From positions 70,959,348 through 71,023,347 of the forward strand of contig OY776129.1 in the NCBI GenBank assembly GCA_963675135.1: 64,000 nt of DNA. Reading direction: 5' to 3'. Each line of letters begins with the position of its first letter. The stretch's first letter is position 1. This document shows positions 23,880-35,452 of this stretch, one piece after another. Under the pieces are notes generated by a model. It saw only the letters and a list, made by a program, of their open reading frames with translations. It made no database searches and was not told the origin of the DNA. A program made the translations under genes and the position numbers. This DNA is from Galeopsis tetrahit (lineage: Eukaryota > Streptophyta > Magnoliopsida > Lamiales > Lamiaceae).

Positions 23880-24775
23880 ACGATTAATTTTAGAATCGGT
23901 AGGTATTGTATTAAATACAATAAATATAATATTGCATCAAAAATTTAATATAATTACTATAAATAAAATGTATAAAAAAAATTGATACTAAAAATATTTT
24001 TTTGATACTAAATGTTAAAAATATTTAGTATCATATTTTTCTGATACTAAAGGTTAAATCCTTTTAGTATTAGAAAATATTTATTGATACTATATATTTA
24101 GTGTCATTAAAAAAAAATTGATACTAAATACACTTTAGTATCAAAAAAAAAATTGATACCATTATTCGATACTAAATATTTTTTTGATACTAAAGGTTAA
24201 ATCCTTTTAGTATTAGAAAATATTTATTGATACTATATATTTAGTGTCATTAAAAAAAATTGATACTAAATAAATTGTAGTATCAAAAAAAAAATTGATA
24301 CTATTATCCGATACTAAATATTTTTCTGATGCTAAAAGTTAAATCCTTTTAGTATCAGAAAATGTTTATTGATACTACCATTATCCGATACTAAATATTA
24401 TTTTGATACTAAAGGGTTCAATCATTTTGTATCAAAAAATATTTGTTGATACTATATGTTTAGTATCGGTAAAAGTTTACGATACTATAAATGCATTGTT
24501 GTATCAAAATAAATTGATACAATAATTCGATACTAAATACAATTCTGATACTAAAGAGTTCAATCCTTTTGTATCAGAAAATATTTATTGATACTATACA
24601 TTTCGGATACTAAAGGGTTACTCTTTAGTATCAGACTTTTTTTTCTGATACACAGTCTTTAGGATCGGGAGTATAGGTATCGGAAGTGGTATCGAAAATA
24701 CATTTGATACCAATACCCTTTGGTATCAAATATTTCATTTTTAGTATCAGAAAAAATTCGATGCTAAAAACCTCT
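23880..24775. repeat. 3' subterminal repeat array of the CACTA element
   Basis: Degenerate units of roughly 60-110 bp with TTGATACTAAATA and AGTATCAGAAAATATTTATT, in both orientations, mirroring the 5' array. Confidence 0.85.
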
Positions 24776-24975
24776 TTTTTTGTAGTGCAAGCACAACATT
24801 GTAACTGTTCCAGCAGCAATTATTTTGTTTAAATTCTTCTCCTTTACAAATAATAAGGGTTGATTGGTAGCATAGTGTGCACGGTGCACACTGTGCGCAG
24901 GAGACCAACTCTAATTTTTTACAATAACTTTTATAAACTTAAGAATACAAAAATTTGGTGAAATAATAACATTTA

Positions 24976-25139
24976 GGCCATGTTTGATAGCTTATTAAAT
25001 CTAGATTAATTTTATATCATTGCTTACATGTTGTTTGATAACTTAGATTAAGGGTAGATTATGTTTTAAAATCTATAAAATTTAAATATCATTCTAAACT
25101 TAGTTTAATTAGTACTGTATATGCTATCAAACAGGGTCT
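24976..25139. mobile_element. Tourist-like (PIF/Harbinger) MITE
   Basis: 164 bp with terminal repeats GGCCATGTTTGATAGC (left) and AGACCCTGTTTGATAGC (right, reverse complement), flanked by the 3-bp duplication TTA (24973-24975 and 25140-25142), the standard PIF/Harbinger target. Confidence 0.8.
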
Positions 25140-25142
25140 TTA

Positions 25143-27513
25143 ACATACACGTTCACTTTCGTTTTAGATGAACACACAAACTTATATGAAGTGAAGTTTA
25201 ACTAAAATATATATATTTTTTAAATATTATTTTATTATATGATCATGAGAAAAATATTGTCATTGCAAGGCAAAAAATAAATTACTATAAGTACAAAAGT
25301 ATTTTGGACACTTGATTTTTTAAGCGAATTTTCCAAAATATTTTTTGACATGTAGTAGTGCATTTTTTGTCTTGTAGTGATAATATTTTGAATTTATAGT
25401 AACAATGTATTTATCATGTAGTAAATTAATTGTTTGTGACCCGAATCCAGACTTTTAACATGCGAAATTTTTAAAAATATGTAAATTGAACATATTTCAT
25501 GTGTAAAATGTTTTACACGTGTTGCTCTTGGATGAACAATACTTTGTTCTAAATGATTTTATTTATATTTTCATTTTATCATTCAACAAATAAAAGTATA
25601 TATATTATGAATTTTATTAAATTCAGAATTTTAAGTATAATAAATTATGTTTTATTGATTTACCCAAAAAAATAAAATAGAGGGGGAGTATAAAGACTGA
25701 TTGGGAAAAAAAATACAAAAATATCAAATGATTATGTATGTAATCATGTGCAATGTACCCAATTTTCTATACATTCTTTTTTAAAGCCATTTTGTGCGAA
25801 TTCTTGTTACTTTGAACTGAAATTCTTTTCGTGCTTGCCCCCAATAAGAATTCTTTTCTTGCTTTTTTCATTCAAGAATGTCTACTTTCCTTTATTCTTC
25901 TTTAACTAGTTCTAAAATTCGGTTATGTCCTTTTCAATACTTTGGCAAACATTTGTAATATCTTCAAAACATCCCAATATATTGTTTTGTATTTTAATTT
26001 AACTAATGAATAAATTGAAGTTTTAAGTTTTTTAAAAGTAGGAGTTTGGTAGATATGTTAAGATATTATGTTCACGAATATTTCAACTGATCTATATTGA
26101 ATCGTAAGTAGTGTGTTTTTCGAACATTTGATATGTACACAATCAAGTGTATTTTTGCATGTTGATAAAATTTATTTTCAGTTTGATTAAACATTTATTT
26201 TAGACATAACTACATTTAATATAAAGTGTGATGTATTGGAAGTTATGTGGTTAGAAATAGATAAAATATTGAAAAATAAAATGACGTGATTAACAATTGA
26301 ATATTTCAATTGTTAACGAAGTGACAATTGATGTAATTAAGTAAAAAACAGGAAAATTTGGTAATTTATTTGATGTAGTGATGTCAATTGGTTTTAAAAA
26401 ATGATAAAATCCTGTATTTGGGACAGCCAAAATAAAAAATCTGGAAGCTTGTTCGGAAACAAGAGGAGTAGTAAATGGGACTCGTTTATTAAATATCGTC
26501 CGTTTTGGGTTAAAATTTTACAAATTTATTTTTTGGCTTCCTATAAAAGGTCTCGTATCAATTGTAATACTAGTTCATCTTTATATACCTCATAATTCTT
26601 CAATGTTTATCCGATGTAGAATATTCTCCAACACTAATAAACCTCACAATTTAGCTCGATTTTTTAATAAACAAATTAAGTCCAGACTTTTTCAACAGAC
26701 TATTTAATTATGTAAGTCGAGCATACGCGCTTACAAAAAGTCTTAAATACAAGCTCATTTGTTTTTGTATATATAAATATATTTTTCAATCATTATTATT
26801 GTATTATAAGAATATATATTTAAATAAACAATTCCAACAAAACAAATCAACCATAAAAAATCATAAATCTCGCTACAAAATTAGTACTCCGTAAATCGTA
26901 AAATCACAAATATTGATCCTAAGTGTCCCAAATGCTTTAATTGGGCTTTTAGGTGGGCTCATTTATTAGAAAAACTTGTCTCAACCCATTTTCGACCATA
27001 CTCATGTACTCCCTTCCCAGTTCCCACCCATCAAAATTATGTTTATATTTTGAACACATATTTTTTTTTTTTAAATAAAAAGATAAATTAAGTATATTGT
27101 GATATTATTGTGAAATAAAAATAAAATGATTATTTATATTTGATGAACGAAAAAATAAGAAAAGTAAACATATTATTGATGTAGAGAAGTATTTCCAAAT
27201 TACTCCCAGCCTATACACACCTAATTATAGTTCACCTTTTGTCATCCAATTGTTTCAATTTTTTTAATTTATCAACTAAAAAGGAATCTAAATATTAATA
27301 ACAATTTAATCCACGAGATTTATAAGACCAAACTGAGCTTTGTATGTACGACTAATCATCTATATGCTTATTTATTATATTTTGTTGGGCTTTATTGGGC
27401 TCCTGGCCTAAAATCTCAAAGACCTTACGCCTATCTGTGCCTTTTTAAATTAATTAAGTAACCAATAAAAATAAAAATATATACCTTTTTATTATTATTA
27501 TTTTAAAATAATT
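25143..27513. other. AT-rich intergenic region, nothing recognised
   Basis: Very AT-rich. No gene, RNA gene or clear transposon ends were seen between the Tourist-like MITE and the element starting at 27523. Confidence 0.45.
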
Positions 27514-27522
27514 CTAAAAAAA

Positions 27523-28202
27523 GCCAAAGTCTCAAGTGAGTACACGGTGTACTTGAGTAGACTTTGATTGGTTAACTGTTGACCGTTGACATTTTAATTT
27601 TTTTTTCAATTTTTTTTTTCGACTTTCTTTTTCAATTTTTTTTTAAAAAAAGTGTAGGTTAGTATATTGAAAAATGTATCTTTGTTTTTTAATGAAAAGT
27701 GTATGTTACTATATTAAAAAGTGCAATATTGTTTTTAATGAAAAGTGTATGTTATTATAACTGAAAAATGTATGAAATATTAATGAAAAATGTATGATAT
27801 TATAACTTAAAAGTGTATGTTATTATAACTGAAAAGTGTATGATATTATAAATGAAAAGTGAATGATCTATTAATGAAAAGTGTAAGTTGTATATTAATA
27901 AAAATTGTATGTTATTATAACTGAAAAATGTATGATCTATTAATGAAAAGTGTATGTTGTTATAACAAAAAAATGTATGTTCTATTAATGAAAAATTTAT
28001 ATTATTATAATGAAAAGTGTATGATATTATAACTGAAAAGTATATGTTAATATAATTGAAAATATTATTGAAAAATGTAATTTTTTGGGTAAAAAAAAAA
28101 TCGAAAAAAAGTTAAAGTTTAACCGTTGATCGATCAACTGTCAACAATTGACCAATCAAAGTCTACTCAAGTACATGGTATACTTGAGTACAAGAGACTA
28201 AC
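27523..28202. mobile_element. MULE-type MITE with internal GAAAAGTG repeats
   Basis: Inverted ends: left GCCAAAGTCTCAAGTGAGTA, right (reverse complement) GTTAGTCTCTTGTACTC, followed by a long match around GTGTACTTGAGTAGACTTTG. A 9-bp duplication CTAAAAAAA lies on both sides (27514-27522 and 28203-28211), though it is low complexity. The interior (27650-28070) is a tandem array of about 22-25-bp units with TGAAAAGTGTATGTTATTAT. No coding capacity. Confidence 0.75.
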
Positions 28203-28907
28203 CTAAAAAAAAATGATAATATAAATTTTATAATGTACTTGCATAAGTTATTTCGTACGCACAAATTTTCTAGCTTTTTCTAAATTGCAAGAAAAAAAAA
28301 ATCACGACTGACAAAAGATGAAAAAAATAAAAAATTGTAAATAGATGAACTGCAGGCCCCATGGGCTTCCCCGGATGTTGGGCCATCTTGAGAAAATAAA
28401 TAAACTAGGGCCCGGCTATATACCCCTCCATACTTGTTAGATATACTCCATCGATTCATACACTCTCCCTCAAAATCGATTATGTTATATGTACTCTCCC
28501 TAAAATACCTTATATGCCCCTTTCCCTAAAAACTATACTGCTGACTATTGGCCGCCCGCAGCCGCCCATCCCTCCTTCCTTTCTTTTTTTTCTGCAACAA
28601 ATCAGCCTTCATCCCTCCGCCCATCCCGTCTCTAAGTGCCCAGTCGTCGTCCGTCCAAGTTCCTCTGTCCCTTTTTTTTTTTTTTTTTCTGTAACAGGCA
28701 GCGACGGCGTCCCTCCCTCTCCCAGCGACATCTCCCCCTCCTCACCCACTCTAATGGCCGCCGTACACGAGGTACTTTTTTCTTCCTTTTTTTTTCCATC
28801 TTTTCACTGTTATTCTCCCACCCCCAAGCCCTGCCTCAAACCCTTCCTCCCTCCCTCTCCACACGTTGCACAGGTTGGTTTTTTTTTTTTTTTTTTTTGA
28901 CACACCA

Positions 28908-29070
28908 AAGTCGATTACATACCCTCTCGTTGATAAATTATTGTCGACGAGGATGTATATGGTCGACCCTGATCTATTGAAAACTTTAAAAAAATGTTTG
29001 ATTTTTTTCGACACGATCATATACACTTTCATCGACAACAATTGTCGATGAGAGTGTATATGATTGATCC
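28908..29070. repeat. Two tandem palindromes (hairpins)
   Basis: 29016-29038 and 29042-29064 form a 23-bp inverted repeat with one mismatch and a 3-nt loop (arms ATCATATACACTTTCATCG... and its complement). A weaker palindrome with the same words (CGTTGAT...TGTCGACGAGG) is at 28910-28968, so the pair looks like a duplicated hairpin. Confidence 0.7.
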
Positions 29071-29237
29071 TGGTGTGTCGAAAATTATAAATTTGAGATT
29101 TGCGACTTTTTTTTTTGAAGTTGTGGCTTTTTTTTTATTTCAAAGTAATGGTCGATCCTGCTGGGTTTTTTTGGCATTGTTTTGGTGGTGGTGTCGGCCG
29201 ACAACGGCTATATCATTAGGGTTATGGTTTAAATTAA

Positions 29238-30697
29238 GGGATTAAATTTTTTTAGTCCATTAAGTTAAAACGATTTTGAATTTAGTCCACAAGATTATCA
29301 CTTTTTGAATTTAATCCATTAAGTTTAGATTTATTTTGATTTTGGTCCAATTACCTGCAATAGCACGTATAGGGGTGGGAATAAGTCGGGCTCAAGTTTT
29401 TTTAGAAGCCTATTTAGCTAAATAGGTCGGGCTCAAGTTTTTTCGTAAGCCTTTTAAGCCCAACAGGCTAACCTATTTAACTTCATATATCACTAGTTAT
29501 ATTTTTCTTTGTGATAGTTGAAAAAACAATTCTTCATTTTAAGATTTAAATAGTCAATTTTTTTAATTTGATGATATATATATATATATTTTTTAAATGC
29601 ACTAATATGACTAAAAGACTTTTAAAAGGTTTTCGAATCAGACCTATTTATTAAAAAGTCAAGACTTGAGCCTTTAAAAAAAACCTATTTATTAAAAAGG
29701 CCAGATCATGAGTCAGACTCGGGCCTAAAAAATATATATCACGCCAAACTTTTTTTCTTAAAGCCTAGCTAGGCCTGGCCCATTCTCACGCCTAAACACG
29801 TTGCTCTATTTTTTATTATATACACCCCAAAAATACCCTAGTTGCTAAATTTAAAAATCAATTAAATAAAATCATAAAAATATTTAATAAATTGACAAAA
29901 ATAATTAAATTAAAAAAGTAACAATTCAAATTAATATGAAAAATATAAATAAAATTTATAAAACATACCTAAATAAAAAAAGCTAAAAAATTAGTTAATT
30001 TAATTATTTTTGAAATTTTAGTTAATTTTTATATATTTTTTAAGATTTTTTTATTTAATATTTTTTTTATTTTATTTAATTTTTCGAAATTTTTAATTCT
30101 TAACTAATGAATTAAGAATTTCAAATTTTAAAAAAATAAATTAAAATAATGAAAGAAAAAGTATCTCGAAAAAATAATTAAATTAAAATATTAAATAAAA
30201 AATTAAAATCTTCAAAAATATTAAAAAAATCAATCAAATCTTCAAAACTAATTAATTTTTTTTTATTTATTAAATTTTTTAAGATTTGGGTGATTTTTAT
30301 AAGTTTTATTTATATTTTTCTTATTAATTTAAAAATAAAAAGTATGGTATATAAAAGAAAATTAAAATTTAAAACCATAAGCTCACAAATCGAGTCATAG
30401 GTCGGAGTGTCGTTCATTTTTTTCAAATTAATTTAAATTCTTACCTTTTTAATTTAATTATTTTTTATAATTTTATTTAATTTTAATTGATTTTTGAATT
30501 TTAGCATTTGGAGTGTATATAGTTATTTGGGGTGTATATAATAAAAAGTGGAGTTACTAATAGTTATTTATTGTAGCAGGTAACTAGATCAAAATTAAAA
30601 TAAATTAAAATTTAATAAATTAAATTTAAAAAGTGATAATTTTGTGGACTAAATCTAAAAATTTGATAACTTAATAAACTAAAAAAAAAACTCTTAA
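29238..30697. mobile_element. Long-TIR (Mutator-like/foldback) element, AT-rich
   Basis: Left arm 29238-29365 (GGGATTAAATTTTTTTAGTC, then ...TTTAGTCCACAAGATTATCA) matches the reverse complement of 30575-30697 over about 120 bp with scattered mismatches; further inside, 29805-29990 and 30290-30560 also pair (TTTATTATATACACCCCAAA). Possible imperfect 9-bp duplication TTAAATTAA / TTAAATTTT. No coding capacity. A hAT MITE is nested in its left arm. Confidence 0.6.
29370..29794. mobile_element. hAT-type MITE nested in the long-TIR element
   Basis: Ends TAGGGGTGGGAATAAGTCGG and, inverted, TAGGCGTGAGAATGGGCC. Flanks AGCACGTA and AACACGTT are an imperfect 8-bp duplication. The body has repeated AAGCC/GGGCTC words and no ORF. 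Confidence 0.75.
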
Positions 30698-30731
30698 ATT
30701 TTGGTAACAAGTAGAGGGGTATATAGCCTGG

Positions 30732-32400
30732 TACATAAATTGTTGAGCTTGTAATATGGAGTATATCTTACAAAAGATGTTGATTCGGGTGGAATTTACG
30801 CGTTTTAGGGGCACATGTGAAGTATATTTTGATGTGGATTTCATTGAATTATACATAGAATATGATTGTTTTAGCCAAAATGAGAGAAAGGTACTGTTTT
30901 GTCGATTTTATAGGCAAAACGATGGAATTTGGAGCAAAACACATACCACAAGTGATCGTACCGGAAAGAGGAGTGCACCATTGGATCCGGCTGGAAAAAT
31001 GGAGTGGAATAGCCAAAAGAATCGAGTCGATCGGAGGTCGGAAGCTCAAGATACGGAGGGACGAAGTTGGAGGACGAAAACGAGGACGGAGCCGAATACG
31101 AAAGTTTGGCCCGGTCGGGCGGCCGAGCAAGAAATATTTAGCCAAGTCGAAGTTTCAGCCCGGCCGGGCGGCCGAATGCCCAGTAGCACCTCTCCATTTA
31201 CGAAAGTTCCGCCCGGCCGGGCGGCACCACTCGCCCGGTCGGGCCGCCTATGCTCTGTTCTTGTTTTTCTCGGCCAACACTCCGCCCGGCCGGGCCACTT
31301 CCCCACCCGGCCGGGCCGCCCCATTTTCGGTGCCAAACGCGTGTTTTCTCCATTTTTGAGGGATCTACTTGCAAATATCACATCCAAACCCTACCCCAAC
31401 ACTAAAAATACCCCATTTCTTGAAATTCAAGACACCTTCCCCCATTCTTCACACATTTACACATATTTGGAGGTGTTTGGCCATAACTTCTTGATCTCTC
31501 CACCAATTCATGCAAGGGAAGAGGCATTAGCTAGGGAATTTCATTCCCTAACACATCCTAGACTAAACTTTCTCTTTCTTTTCCTTTTTACTTAGTTATT
31601 TCAATTGGAATTTGTGATTTGATTATATTTGTAATTAGCTAAACACATTTGTGGTTCTAAGGCATTGTAAGACTTGGATTGAAGTTTATGAGTAATTTCT
31701 TGCTTTAATTGGTGTTTGTCTCTTATTTGCATGTTTAATTATCCATTGTAAAGCATGTTGTTATTGGTCATGATGATTTGCTTAATTCATTGTTAATTGG
31801 GGTAAGATCGAGAGATTTATTCCATTAATCGTATGCAAGCATGCAACCCGGTATTATTATGAGCTCGAGAGAGAGGATTAATTATCGGAGAGGGATTTGA
31901 ATGATCTTAGGAGCTATTTTAGGCGGTGCAACGTTTGTGAGGTAGAGATACGAGTCTATGTTACATTGCGCCTTTGGTTAATTAGATCGGGAGATTAATT
32001 AATTCTTCTTGTGTGATCACCCTATATGAGACAACCTTAATGGTCATTTAAACGAGATCATAAACGGATATCTATGTATTACAATTGCCTTGGAACCCAC
32101 CTTCTCTCTTCGAGTCTTCATTCGTTTTACTTTCGTTTTATTGATTCGCATGCTAGTAGATCGATTTCCATTACTCTTTATTACTTATTTGTGACACTTT
32201 GGTAGGTAATCTTAGAGTAATTCATCACTTTCACTTTATCGATCGCGTCTAAATAGAACTCGATTAGCAAACTACCCTTTTACGCTTAACCTTCTCGTGG
32301 GATCGACCTCGTGCTTATCACGCTACAATAGACGTCGTATACTTGTGGTTGTTTATTTAGTGTTGCATAACACGTGAATCAGATGTTAAAATAGCACGTT
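30732..32400. other. Repeat-derived region with a CCCGGCCGGGC island
   Basis: 31090-31325 holds about seven copies of (G/A)CCCGG(C/T)CGGGC, a GC-rich island in AT-rich DNA. Downstream text (for example CGTGGGATCGACCTCGTGCT at 32296) resembles the leader of plant gypsy-type or large non-autonomous LTR elements. Long open frames across the island are a by-product of base composition. No LTR pair, TSD or retrotransposon domain is visible, so the element type stays open. Confidence 0.45.
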
Positions 32401-32861
32401 ACTAGCTAGAATATTAATTTAAAAAATTATAGAAATAATTATAGCTGAATTTCAAGTTTAGATGTATTCAAAATGAACTAATCGTGGTAATTCAGGACAC
32501 GACCCATAACAACACACAAATTTAATATGAAAATTATGAGTAAGTATTTTATCTTATTGTGATAGTGTTATTATCGGGTCAGCACTTATACCCCCACACA
32601 CAAAAAAAAATTATTGTATACGTGCTGATCCGTCCGTTAAGTACTATATTCATTATTTTCATTCCATTTTTTTAAAATAATCACTATATTTATTCACCCT
32701 TTAACCATCGCTTATTTACTCAAATTTTCATTATTTTTATTAATAGCCGTTCACTTTCTTTATAAATGAACTCTACTATATTTTATCATACTCGCAACTT
32801 ATATATTTTATATAAACTAATAAATATTGTATTCATTAAATCCGTAATCAGACAAATAACC

Positions 32862-33755
32862 CAGTGGCGGACCCAGGATTTCAAAACTAGAGGTACAATT
32901 AGTAGATCATTTTAAAATATTCATACATAATCAATATCTTATATTTAAAATGCATACAATCAAATTAAATATGCAAATAAACAAGATAATAGTGCACTAA
33001 GTCAATAAAATTAAAAGTACAATTACAATTGGGCTATGTTAGGTTTTCATATTTTTTAAACTATTTATTATATCGGCATTGAGAATTTGTAGAAGCACGT
33101 TATTTTTTTCAATGAAAGTGGCTAAATAATCTAATATAATTGAACATATATACTATTTTACATCTTATTTTTACCTAGTTCAATTTCAAAAATACTATTT
33201 TCACATTTGTAGTATTGATATAACATGAGTGATATATAATAAATCAATGAAAAATTAGCATGATAACTCACATAACTTCGAAAAAAATTAATTCTAAATT
33301 TAAAACAGGTAATTTCGTAAACATATTAAGAAAATATACTAATTTGTAATCAAATATAATCAATTAACATAATAATCTAATTAACCCTAATTTTTTTTTT
33401 TTGATGGAAGTTAAATACCCATCCCTTTTTCCCCTCCCACATGACTCGAACCCAGAACCTAAGGCCTAGGTAGTGGTGCTCTAACCACTTGAGCTATCTC
33501 ACTTTGTCAAATCCTAAAATATTGATTATGTGTTTAGAATTGGAAAAAAAATAGATGAGTGGGTTAATTCCCTGTAAGCGCAAAAAGGAGAGGCGTTAGT
33601 TCTTTGAATGGGCCCAAAGAGGAAGAAAACAAATGGCCCAAATCATATCAAGTTGTGCAATGTAATTTTTTTTTTTTACACAGGGGTATATAGAACGAAA
33701 ATATTGAGATTGGAGGTACAGTTGTACCCCTTATTCCTTGCTGGGTCCGCCAGTG
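32862..33755. mobile_element. hAT-like element (CAGTGGCGGACCC ends)
   Basis: Left end CAGTGGCGGACCCAGG, right end inverted CACTGGCGGACCCAGC. Flanking 8-bp repeats AAATAACC (32854-32861) and AAGTAACC (33756-33763) differ at one base. 894 bp, no transposase. A SINE is nested inside at 33391-33509. Confidence 0.82.
33391..33509 (-). mobile_element. tRNA-derived SINE, nested
   Basis: Read on the minus strand: an A-box-like TAGCTCAAGTGGTTAGAGC, a B-box GGTTCGAGTC, then GGGAGGGGAAAAAGGGATGG and a poly(A) tail (T-run at 33391-33402). Flanks AACCCTAA and AATCCTAA are a near-perfect duplication. A second copy is at 35371-35452. Confidence 0.85.
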
Positions 33756-33763
33756 AAGTAACC

Positions 33764-34165
33764 ATAATAAAAATTTGAACGAAGAGATTATTAATTTTCA
33801 AGAAGTATAAAACATTTCTTAAAGAATATTTCCTCTATTCCTCAAAAGTATATTCATACTCTTGGCACAAATTTATTAAAAAAAAAATCTAAATTAAGTA
33901 AGTAGATAAAGTAAGAATATTGTAAAATTCATTTATGATAAATGGAGTTTTGGAAGTAAAATTGAGTGACAACTTAAATAATTAAGTGTTGATTAAAAAG
34001 TGGAGATAAAATGATGTTTTTATAAAATAAATGTGTATATTTTTTTTATGAACGGACTAATAAAATAAGAGAGTGAATGGAGAGATTATAATCTTGATTT
34101 TTATTTTTTTTTAGCCCATACAGCCTATCTAGAGAAAATGGAACAAAATGTATTCAAAATAATTA
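33764..34165. other. AT-rich, possible decayed Stowaway-like repeat
   Basis: 33828-34080 starts CCTCTATTCCTCAAAAGTAT and ends with GGACTAATAAAATAAGAGAG, words common at the ends of Stowaway-type MITEs, but the two ends do not pair well and no TA duplication is clear. Confidence 0.3.
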
Positions 34166-34552
34166 CTCTCACCGTCTCATAAGTTTTGCACCATAAAATG
34201 GACAAACTTTATAGAAAAAAAGTGTACATTTTTTAAGAAAAAAATGTAATGAGTGGTGTTTTGAGGGATAATTTTATAAAATTATATGAATGAAATAAAA
34301 ATATGATTAAAAATAGTGTAAAAGTAATGACATTTTGTGTAAATATATGAATATTGTGAGAATTGAATTTATGCAAAAGATTCATTTTATTAATGTGCAA
34401 ACAATAAATAGATGTATTACAAGTAATGAAATTGAGAGAGAAAATCATATAATAAAATGTAAGGAAGGAGTTTGCCAAAAAAAGAATGTGTAGCTTTCAT
34501 TTGAAACAATCAAAAAATAAAAATTGTCTAATTTTCATTTAGACGAGGGGAG
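34166..34552. mobile_element. Stowaway-like (Tc1/Mariner) MITE
   Basis: Left end CTCTCACCGTCTCATAAG and right end inverted CTCCCCTCGTCTAAATG, close to the usual CTCCCTCCGTCTCATAA ends, with the TA dinucleotide on both sides (34164-34165 and 34553-34554). 387 bp, no coding capacity. Confidence 0.78.
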
Positions 34553-34554
34553 TA

Positions 34555-35370
34555 GATTTTTTCGGGAGTATAAAATATTTAGCCATACGTATCTGAAGTG
34601 AAAAACAATTTAATAAATAAAATATAGGAATAGTAAATAGATTTTTCACTCTCAATTGTGTTATAACAAGGCGAAAATATATGCTACTGTTAGGTCAAAA
34701 GTACAATAATAAATTTTATTTTTTGGATGAATTTACTAGGTAATATTTTTTTTATAGCATCACAAATTAACCTTGTAAAAATATACATTTTGGTCTTGTT
34801 GTTTCAAAATATTTTTTATCTTGCAATCCGCTAATTCGCTAAAAAAATAAATGTGATACTGTTCTTAACTTCTTATAAGAATATTTTGATAATGTAATGA
34901 GGTAATATCATATTTTGACCTTATAATAGGTTAACTTTAGTTTGGTATTGTAGTACAATTCCTTATCTGCAATCAGTAAATTTTTCAGCGCCTGTTTATT
35001 TTAGAACTATCACATCTGAACAGGGGCGTAACGTTTTCTGACTTGTTTTACTTCGAGATTTTACATTTGAATGTCACCATATAACTTCTTTCACCCCTAA
35101 AAGTATATAAGAAAGTATATTATTACAATAATACAACATCAAACATTCTCACATAATTGATTTGATATAAAATTATATTATATAATACAACATAATTGAC
35201 TCTTACACAATTAATTTAACATAAAAATACATTATATCATACTCAAAATTTCAAAACAAATAAACATAATCAATATTCACCATGATTTTTCCATCCGACG
35301 TTCTATATAATTTCAAAACATACATAACCTTAATGATCCAACAGATCTAAACTATTATTAATATTGTGAC
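34555..35370. other. AT-rich intergenic, nothing recognised
   Basis: No coding or repeat structure that I can support between the Stowaway-like MITE and the SINE. Confidence 0.4.
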
Positions 35371-35452
35371 AAAGTGGGATAGCTCAAGGGGCTTTAGATC
35401 ATGGTTCGAGTCATGGGGAGGAAAAAATGGATGGGTATTTAATGTAATTAAA
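35371..35452 (+). mobile_element. tRNA-derived SINE, second copy, internally deleted
   Basis: Begins GACAAAGTGGGATAGCTCAA as in the copy at 33509-33391, lacks part of the middle, keeps the B-box GGTTCGAGTC, GGGGAGG and GGATGGGTATTTAA, and ends in a poly(A) run. Confidence 0.75.

Larger units (their letters stand above)
15678..24787. mobile_element. CACTA (En/Spm) transposon, 9110 bp, defective
   Basis: Both ends carry the identical terminal repeat starting CACTACAAAAAAAGAGG (24 bp match), and the 3-bp target duplication CAA flanks both sides (15675-15677, 24788-24790). Subterminal regions 15700-16940 and 23880-24775 are dense in GATAC/GTATC motifs in both orientations, the typical transposase-binding repeats of this class. 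Inside are only the C-terminal part of the transposase, a coiled-coil ORF, an antisense AGPase fragment and other gene-like pieces. Lacking the catalytic transposase region, it would need an active relative to move. Confidence 0.93.
28414..30731. mobile_element. Possible large element with GGCTATATACCCCTC inverted ends
   Basis: GGCTATATACCCCTC then ACTTGTTA at 28414-28438 recurs inverted at about 30706-30731 with a two-base indel. No target duplication was found, so element status is inferred. The interior holds a CT-rich block (28500-28880), two palindromes and the long-TIR element at 29238-30697. Confidence 0.45.

Noticed and set aside
28514..28980. Proline/serine/phenylalanine-rich frames in the CT-rich block
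   Set aside because: Two overlapping frames are open with low-complexity peptides and homopolymer runs; no domain or convincing splice structure.
30756..31595. 279-codon open frame through the CCCGGCCGGGC island
   Set aside because: The frame is open because of GC-rich repeats; peptide is low-complexity (repeated PGRA), several frames on both strands are open at once, and no domain is visible.
33464..33502. tRNA-like sequence with A and B boxes (minus strand)
   Set aside because: No acceptor stem pairing, followed by a SINE body and poly(A); explained as a tRNA-derived SINE.
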